Source: Streptomyces sp. NBC_01471 (GTDB lineage Bacteria; Actinomycetota; Actinomycetes; Streptomycetales; Streptomycetaceae). From it: a stretch of DNA of 64,000 nt. The notes beneath the pieces are model-generated. The model searched no databases, was not told the DNA's origin, and saw only the letters and a program-made list of their open reading frames with translations. A program made the position numbers and the translations under genes. Each line of letters opens with the position of its first letter. Positions within the stretch are counted from its first letter, which is position 1. This document shows, piece after piece, positions 60,418 to 64,000 of this stretch. The DNA lies in the NCBI RefSeq assembly GCF_041438865.1, contig NZ_CP109450.1:186001-250000 (forward strand), in the 5' to 3' direction.

Positions 60418-61788
60418 TTATGCGGTGGTCCGCCACTTCTCGTTCTGGCCGCCCCAGCAGTCGTAGAGTTCCGGTTTGCTGCCGTTGGCGGTTGCGGTCC
60501 CGTTGATCTCCAGGCACCGCCCCGAATCCGGGTTGTAGAGCTGATCGTTCCGGCCCAGGACCCACTGCTGGTTCTGTCCGCCGTTGCAGGTGTAGAGGCC
60601 GACGGGGGTGCCGTTGGCGGTACCGGCGCCGGCTGCGTCGAGGCACAGACCGTGCACCTGGACGGTGCCGTCCCACCCCAGCGTCCAGTCCTGCGAGTCG
60701 CCTCCGTTGCAGTCCCATATGTCGACGGTGGCAGGAGACTGCTGAGCGTTGTTGTAGTCGTCCAGGCACATGGCCGAGCCGCCGCTCCCCTGAAGGCCGT
60801 ACGTCAGGGGCCCATGGAGCGCCGGCCCCGGTACGAGGTGCGCGTCGACATTGCTCAGTGAGGTCGTGGTGTCGGTTCCCACGTTACTGCTGACGACCTG
60901 CACGCCCCGCAGCTTGAAGTCGGACGCCGGCAGGCCCGATGGATTGATGTAGGCCTGGTACTGCTGGAAGAGCGAGCTGAAGTCGTCACTGATCCGGGTC
61001 GTGCTCGTGGAGGAGTCGGGCATCTGGAGGGAACTGTGCACCATGACCCGGCAGCCGCCCTCGCACGTCTTCGTCGCGGGATTCATGGTGCTCCACTGGA
61101 CTCCGTCGTCCTTGACCGGCTGGAACGTGCCGGGATCGAAATGGACGACGGAGATGACGTCCGGGGAGGCGCTGGTGTTCCAGGGGTCCTCAAGGATGAA
61201 GTCCGTGGTGACGATCGCCCGGTGCTCGGGGCACTGGAATCCGCCGCTCTGCTGGACGTTCGCGTCGTACGAGACGTTCACTGCCCCCTTGTCCATGGTG
61301 AGGGGCTCATTGTCAGGTCCCGGCCGTAGCTGGGTACCCGAGTAGGTGTAGCTGACGTTGGTCTCGTGGAGGCCGCAGTCGCCGGTGGCGTGGTTCGCCA
61401 TGGTGACCGTCTTCGGACTGCCGCTGCCTGTGGGCGTCTGCTGGAACGAGTAGCCCGGCGTGCTGCCCCAACTGGACGTGTTCCAGCCCCAGATGCCCTG
61501 GTCCCAGGCGGCATGCGGTGTATCGGTGTTGAAGGTGTAGTCCTTCGAGTCGGCGGTGCACCCGGACAGGTCCTGGCCCTGCGGGGCAGGGGCGGTGTTC
61601 CCGTCCGGCGGGTATTCGACCAGCATGGAGTAGCAGTTGTTCGCCGGGCCGGCGTCGTACAGCAGGGGGTACGAGCGGGAATCGGCCGATGCGGACTGCG
61701 GCGCCGACCACAGGGTCGGTGCGCTCAGAAGCAGGGCGACTGCCGCGACGCGCCAGGCCCTGCGGGGCGGAACGAGGGCGACTTTCAT
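60418..61788 (-). CDS. Secreted cysteine-rich protein with C-terminal ricin-type lectin domain
   Basis: Exported protein of 456 residues. The signal (AWRVAAVALLLSAPTLWSA, about 11-36) is followed by an N-terminal domain paralogous to the protein at 50961, with the same ordered motifs: YDAGPANNC, GDCGLHETNVSYTYSGTQLR, GGFQCPEHRAIVTTDFI, ISVVHFDPGTF, CEGGCRV and RISDDFSSLFQQYQAYI. The last about 130 residues are a CBM13/ricin B trefoil with QxW motifs (QDWTLG, QQWVLG, NEKWRT) and MCLDDY/LCLDAA/RCLEIN starts. It probably binds galactose-type sugars. The ATG at 61788 follows GGAG. Enzymatic activity of the first domain is unknown. Confidence 0.88.
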   Translation of the reverse strand: MKVALVPPRRAWRVAAVALLLSAPTLWSAPQSASADSRSYPLLYDAGPANNCYSMLVEYPPDGNTAPAPQGQDLSGCTADSKDYTFNTDTPHAAWDQGIWGWNTSSWGSTPGYSFQQTPTGSGSPKTVTMANHATGDCGLHETNVSYTYSGTQLRPGPDNEPLTMDKGAVNVSYDANVQQSGGFQCPEHRAIVTTDFILEDPWNTSASPDVISVVHFDPGTFQPVKDDGVQWSTMNPATKTCEGGCRVMVHSSLQMPDSSTSTTRISDDFSSLFQQYQAYINPSGLPASDFKLRGVQVVSSNVGTDTTTSLSNVDAHLVPGPALHGPLTYGLQGSGGSAMCLDDYNNAQQSPATVDIWDCNGGDSQDWTLGWDGTVQVHGLCLDAAGAGTANGTPVGLYTCNGGQNQQWVLGRNDQLYNPDSGRCLEINGTATANGSKPELYDCWGGQNEKWRTTA

Positions 61789-62076
61789 GGAGCGGCTCCG
61801 AAGGGCGGGTATCCGCGAAGGGAACACCGGGAGGGCGATTACGGACCGGGGCGGGTCAGGATTATGGGGTACTTACCACCCGGGGCGTTAATTACGGGAA
61901 AACGCACTTCGGGTTCCCTTGCCGCGCCGCAGCCCAGATCTCCACCCGGTTTCCGTCGGTGAAGGCTGCGGGGCGTCGATGAACGTGTGCGTAGGCCGCC
62001 TGACCTGCCCTGACGGCTTCGAAGCATTATCGCGCCGGCTGCGGTACACGCGTCAAGGGGAGGTTCCTGAGGTAGC

Positions 62077-64000
62077 TCAGGCCGTCCCGCTCAGCGTGTC
62101 CGCGAGCCGCCGGCGAGCCGACCGGGACGCGGGTACGACGGCGAGCGCGGCGGCGCCGAGGACTGCTGCCGTCACGAACAGCGCGAGCACGGTGAGGGAC
62201 GGCCCGCGGGCGATACCGGCACCGATACCGCTCGATCTCCCCTGGCAGTCGATCAGCCACCTTGCCAGCGGCATGCCCAGCGCCAGGCCGACAAGGACCG
62301 CGGCCAGCACCGTGCAAGCGGTGGCCGTGACGGTCATCGCCGTGATCTGACGCGGTGACAGCCCTACGGCCCTGAGCGCGAGAAGGTCGCGCTGCCCCTC
62401 GCGGAGCGTGCCGCCGATCACGGTCAGTACGTCGATCAGCCCGATGAGAGCGAGCACCACGATCAGTCCGATCACAGCTCCGCGCAGTGGGGAGAAACTA
62501 TCGGCCGGATTACTTGCCGTACGGACGTCGAGGTGCCCGCGCCCGTCCGCGGCGAGTTGTTCCCTCACCCGGTCCGGGTCGGCGCCGTGCCGGAGCCGGA
62601 GCGCGTACAGAGTCGGCCGGACCGTGGGGTCGTTCTCGCGCAGCGTGTCGAGCGAGGTGGATATGACCCGCCCCGCGTTCTCCAGTTCGATGCTGCGGCC
62701 GACGATGTGCAGGATCTGCGGGCGCCCTCCGACGGTCATCCGCACCCAGTCCCCGACCCGGACATCCAGAAGGTCGAGCAGTCCCTGACCGGCCACCGCC
62801 TCGTCGGGGCCCCGCGCGGCCCGGCCCTCGGCCAGCGCGAACGGGTAGGGGGCATGGCGCGTCCCGAGTCCGCGCAGTGCGATCGTCGCCGTCTGCCCCG
62901 GGACCAGGGCCGCCACCTCGGTCCCCGGATAGACCGCGGTGACCTGCGGATCGCGGGCCAGGAGGGCCGCCGCCCCCGTACTGTTCAGGCTCCGGTCGGC
63001 GCGTGCGGTGAGCGTGGTCGCGAGACCGACCTGTTCAGGCCTGCTGTGAAAGCGCTCGATGGTGGTCCACGCACTCAGCGCGACCACGATCAGAGTCAGC
63101 GGCAGGGCGAGCCGGACGACCGTGGCGACCGATCGCGGCCGGCGCGGGAAGGCCCGGTGCCAGCCCAGCACCAGCGCCGGCGGGAGCCGCAGTCCCAGCG
63201 CCATGCGGGCCGGCCTCGACAGCCGCTCGCCCGCGGGCGCCGCCGCCCGCAGTACGGGTACGGGTGGGACCCGCCCGGCCCGCCATGCCGCGACGCCGGT
63301 CGTCGCACCGATGAAGAGCACCACAGCCACCGGTACCGCCACCAGCGCGGCGGTGTGCCCCGGCAGCCCCTGCCAGACCCTGACGGCCTCGCCGGGTGGC
63401 CCCGGGATCCGTCTGCCCAGGGTTTGTACAAATGTTGTGGCGAGCAGCGCGCCGAGCGAGGCGAACGCCACGTGCTGAACCAGGAAGATGCGCACCACCT
63501 GGCCGGGCGTGAAGCCGATCGCCTTGAGCACGGCGATGTCGCGCAGATGACCGCGGATGCGGGTGCCGATCGCGCCGTGGACGGCGAGCGCCGCGGCGCC
63601 GAGCGCGCCGAGGCCGAACAGCCCCAGCACCTGCCCCAGCAGCCGGTTGTCCCCCTGGGCCTCGCCGCGTGCCTGCTGCCAGTTCGAGACCTGGGTGACC
63701 GCGCCGGTGCCCAGTGTCGTGACGGCGCGCTGGGCCGTGTAGTCCGTGTCGCCCGGGTGAGTCAGCCGCAGGCCGATGACCTGACCCGAGGGGCCGCCGA
63801 CATGCTGCAGCGCGGACGGCAGGGCCCATATGAGGCCGGGCCGTTCACCCGCGCTGAAATGGGGTTCCGCGCTGTCCGCGACACCCAGCACCGTGAAGGT
63901 ATGTGGGGTGCCGGGCACGACCAGGGTGTCGCCGGGCCCCGCCCACAGGGCACGGGCCAGGTCAGCCTCCAGGACCACCCCGTCGGGCCTGGCGGGGTCG
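62077..64000 (-). CDS. FtsX-type ABC transporter permease (5' part beyond the right edge)
   Basis: Large membrane permease of the MacB/FtsX superfamily; 640 residues are visible and the start lies outside. Two FtsX modules are seen: one with helices around LGLFGLGALGAAALAVHGAIG, VLKAIGFTPGQVVRIFLVQH and LVAVPVAVVLFIGATTGVAA, and a second with GLIVVLALIGLIDVLTVIGG, LRAVGLSPRQITAM and VLALFVTAAVLGAAALAVVP. Between lie large extracytoplasmic domains. It would work with a separate ATPase, not seen here. Such systems move lipids, peptides or antibiotics, or act as mechanical transmitters. Confidence 0.9.
   Translation of the reverse strand, partial: DPARPDGVVLEADLARALWAGPGDTLVVPGTPHTFTVLGVADSAEPHFSAGERPGLIWALPSALQHVGGPSGQVIGLRLTHPGDTDYTAQRAVTTLGTGAVTQVSNWQQARGEAQGDNRLLGQVLGLFGLGALGAAALAVHGAIGTRIRGHLRDIAVLKAIGFTPGQVVRIFLVQHVAFASLGALLATTFVQTLGRRIPGPPGEAVRVWQGLPGHTAALVAVPVAVVLFIGATTGVAAWRAGRVPPVPVLRAAAPAGERLSRPARMALGLRLPPALVLGWHRAFPRRPRSVATVVRLALPLTLIVVALSAWTTIERFHSRPEQVGLATTLTARADRSLNSTGAAALLARDPQVTAVYPGTEVAALVPGQTATIALRGLGTRHAPYPFALAEGRAARGPDEAVAGQGLLDLLDVRVGDWVRMTVGGRPQILHIVGRSIELENAGRVISTSLDTLRENDPTVRPTLYALRLRHGADPDRVREQLAADGRGHLDVRTASNPADSFSPLRGAVIGLIVVLALIGLIDVLTVIGGTLREGQRDLLALRAVGLSPRQITAMTVTATACTVLAAVLVGLALGMPLARWLIDCQGRSSGIGAGIARGPSLTVLALFVTAAVLGAAALAVVPASRSARRRLADTLSGTA

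Noticed and set aside
1..64000. tRNA, rRNA or replication origin
   Set aside because: No cloverleaf-like sequence, rRNA signature or DnaA-box cluster was recognised by eye; a dedicated scan would be decisive.

Overview
The window is high-GC actinobacterial DNA, almost certainly a Streptomyces chromosome. The evidence is a strong third-position GC bias, frequent GTG starts, a mycothiol-dependent formaldehyde dehydrogenase, SpoIIE-type phosphatase and RsbW-like kinase genes, very large LuxR-type ATPase regulators, and many secreted hydrolases. Several IS remnants and truncated genes suggest an accessory or arm-like region rather than core. No rRNA, tRNA or CRISPR array was seen.

Layout. 0-2 kb: cold-shock block on the minus strand (MerR-type regulator, cold shock protein, DEAD-box helicase running off the left edge). 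3-5.2 kb: two exported low-complexity proteins and a 51-residue membrane peptide. 5.2-8.7 kb: a SpoIIE-type phosphatase lying between a decayed and an intact copy of the end of an FUSC/aromatic-acid exporter gene. 8.7-19.1 kb: a glycoside block with an MFS transporter and GH3 beta-glucosidase under a divergent TetR, then a formylglycine-generating enzyme facing a PadR - sulfatase - MFS - GH1 operon. The sulfatase carries the CxPxR motif that such an enzyme modifies, so the genes look designed to import, desulfate and hydrolyse sulfated glycosides.

19-28 kb is a patchwork: isochorismatase remnant, TerD-like protein, polyprenyl synthase, secreted propeller protein, an IS5-type remnant, a TetR/quinone-oxidoreductase pair, and an IS630-type remnant flanked by TA. 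28-43.7 kb is a catabolic island: a peptide-type ABC importer (five genes in overlapping ATGA order behind an aldehyde dehydrogenase remnant), a phytoene-dehydrogenase-like flavoprotein, a metal-dependent amidohydrolase, an EamA exporter, a TetR, two monomeric sarcosine-oxidase-like enzymes and S-(hydroxymethyl)mycothiol dehydrogenase. Oxidation of an N-methyl group by the oxidases would release formaldehyde that the last enzyme removes. Two families of inverted repeats recur in front of these genes and suggest a local regulon.

44-50 kb: a sigma-like/zinc-finger/transmembrane/LamG fusion protein, a Gfo/Idh/MocA oxidoreductase, an NAD-dependent epimerase-like protein and a secreted GH114-type protein. 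51-62 kb: two secreted paralogues of an unassigned cysteine-rich domain (one with a ricin-type lectin domain) bracket an RsbW-like kinase, two giant ATPase-LuxR regulators and a small response-regulator-like protein. The window ends inside an FtsX-type ABC permease. Starts were chosen from ribosome-binding sites and family lengths; all functions are inferred from sequence read by eye, without database searches.
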